Source: an uncultured bacterium (lineage in GTDB: Bacteria > Bacteroidota > Bacteroidia > Bacteroidales > Bacteroidaceae). Taken from it: DNA of 7,000 bases. The stretch spans positions 1 to 7,000 of the forward strand of contig CAJMPR010000045.1 in NCBI GenBank assembly GCA_905215345.1. The letters run 5' to 3'. Under the pieces are notes generated by a model, which saw only the letters and a list, made by a program, of their open reading frames with translations, ran no database searches and had not been told where the DNA came from. Shown in pieces: positions 6,795-7,000 of the stretch (position 1 is its first letter; each line of letters starts with the position of its first letter). Position numbers and translations under genes: made by a program.

Positions 6795-7000
6795 ACGGAA
6801 AACAATTAAAAAATAGCATACTTCAGTGGGCGATACAAGGAAAACTTGTACCGCAAGACCCTAATGACGAACCGGCTTCTGTACTTCTTGAACGTATCAG
6901 AACAGAAAAAGCCAAACTGGTCAAGGAGAAGAAAATCAAGAAAGACAAAAACGAATCTATTATTTACCGTGGTGACGATAATTCCTATTATGAGAAGTTT
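6791..7000 (+). CDS. hsdS: Type I specificity subunit HsdS, 5' part only
   Basis: These are the first 70 codons of the specificity subunit; the frame is open at the window edge. The opening SILQWAIQGKLVPQDPND (9-26), then EPASVLLERI (27-36) and a lysine-rich helix KLVKEKKIKKDK (42-53), is the hallmark helical segment of HsdS. In many HsdS proteins this segment follows a target-recognition domain, so finding it at the very start suggests a circularly permuted or helix-first subunit. A first recognition domain should follow beyond about residue 60. The start ATG overlaps the Doc stop as ATGA. An AAGGAG sequence at 6772-6777 sits 13 nt upstream, rather far for a ribosome site, so coupling to the upstream gene is more likely. 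Which DNA site is recognised cannot be told from this part. Confidence 0.92.
   Translation, partial: MNGKQLKNSILQWAIQGKLVPQDPNDEPASVLLERIRTEKAKLVKEKKIKKDKNESIIYRGDDNSYYEKF

Noticed and set aside
1..7000. CRISPR array, tRNA, rRNA, insertion sequence or attachment site
   Set aside because: No regularly spaced repeats, cloverleaf-like sequence, transposase gene or paired terminal repeats were seen on either strand.

Overview
The window looks like chromosomal or mobile-element DNA from a Bacteroidales gut-type bacterium (Bacteroides, Parabacteroides or Prevotella-like). The reasons are AT-rich intergenic DNA, two matches to the Bacteroidetes -7 promoter element TAnnTTTG, starts that mostly lack a Shine-Dalgarno sequence, and restriction-modification proteins of the kind common in that order. 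This assignment is an inference from sequence style; no database was searched.

Layout: positions 1-403 hold no gene. They begin with a probable bidirectional intrinsic terminator (23-55) and end in a promoter (-7 element at 371-378). Positions 404-1150 encode an unrecognised 248-residue protein with two predicted N-terminal membrane helices and a long charged cytoplasmic part. A nested palindrome (1160-1192) and a second promoter (-7 element at 1215-1222) follow. From 1248 to the right edge, all genes lie on the + strand and are packed like one operon: a 69-residue XRE/Cro-type regulator, hsdR, hsdM, a 338-residue putative DNA-binding protein (RhuM/BRO-N-like by eye), a Doc/Fic-family protein with an intact HxFxDGNKR motif, and the first 70 codons of hsdS, cut by the window edge. 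Spacings between these genes are 9, 2 and 15 nt, then overlaps of 8 and 4 nt.

How they work together: HsdR, HsdM and HsdS form a Type I restriction-modification enzyme, probably of the EcoEI-like branch. The small XRE protein probably regulates it, and the palindrome just upstream of its promoter is the obvious candidate operator. The unusual part is the two-gene insert between hsdM and hsdS. It is laid out like a toxin-antitoxin pair (upstream DNA-binding protein overlapping a downstream Doc-like toxin) and is coupled to hsdS by an ATGA stop/start overlap. A reasonable hypothesis is that the Doc-like enzyme is a back-up abortive-infection or addiction module tied to the state of the restriction enzyme, as the anticodon nuclease PrrC is tied to EcoprrI. 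The sequence shows the arrangement, not the mechanism.
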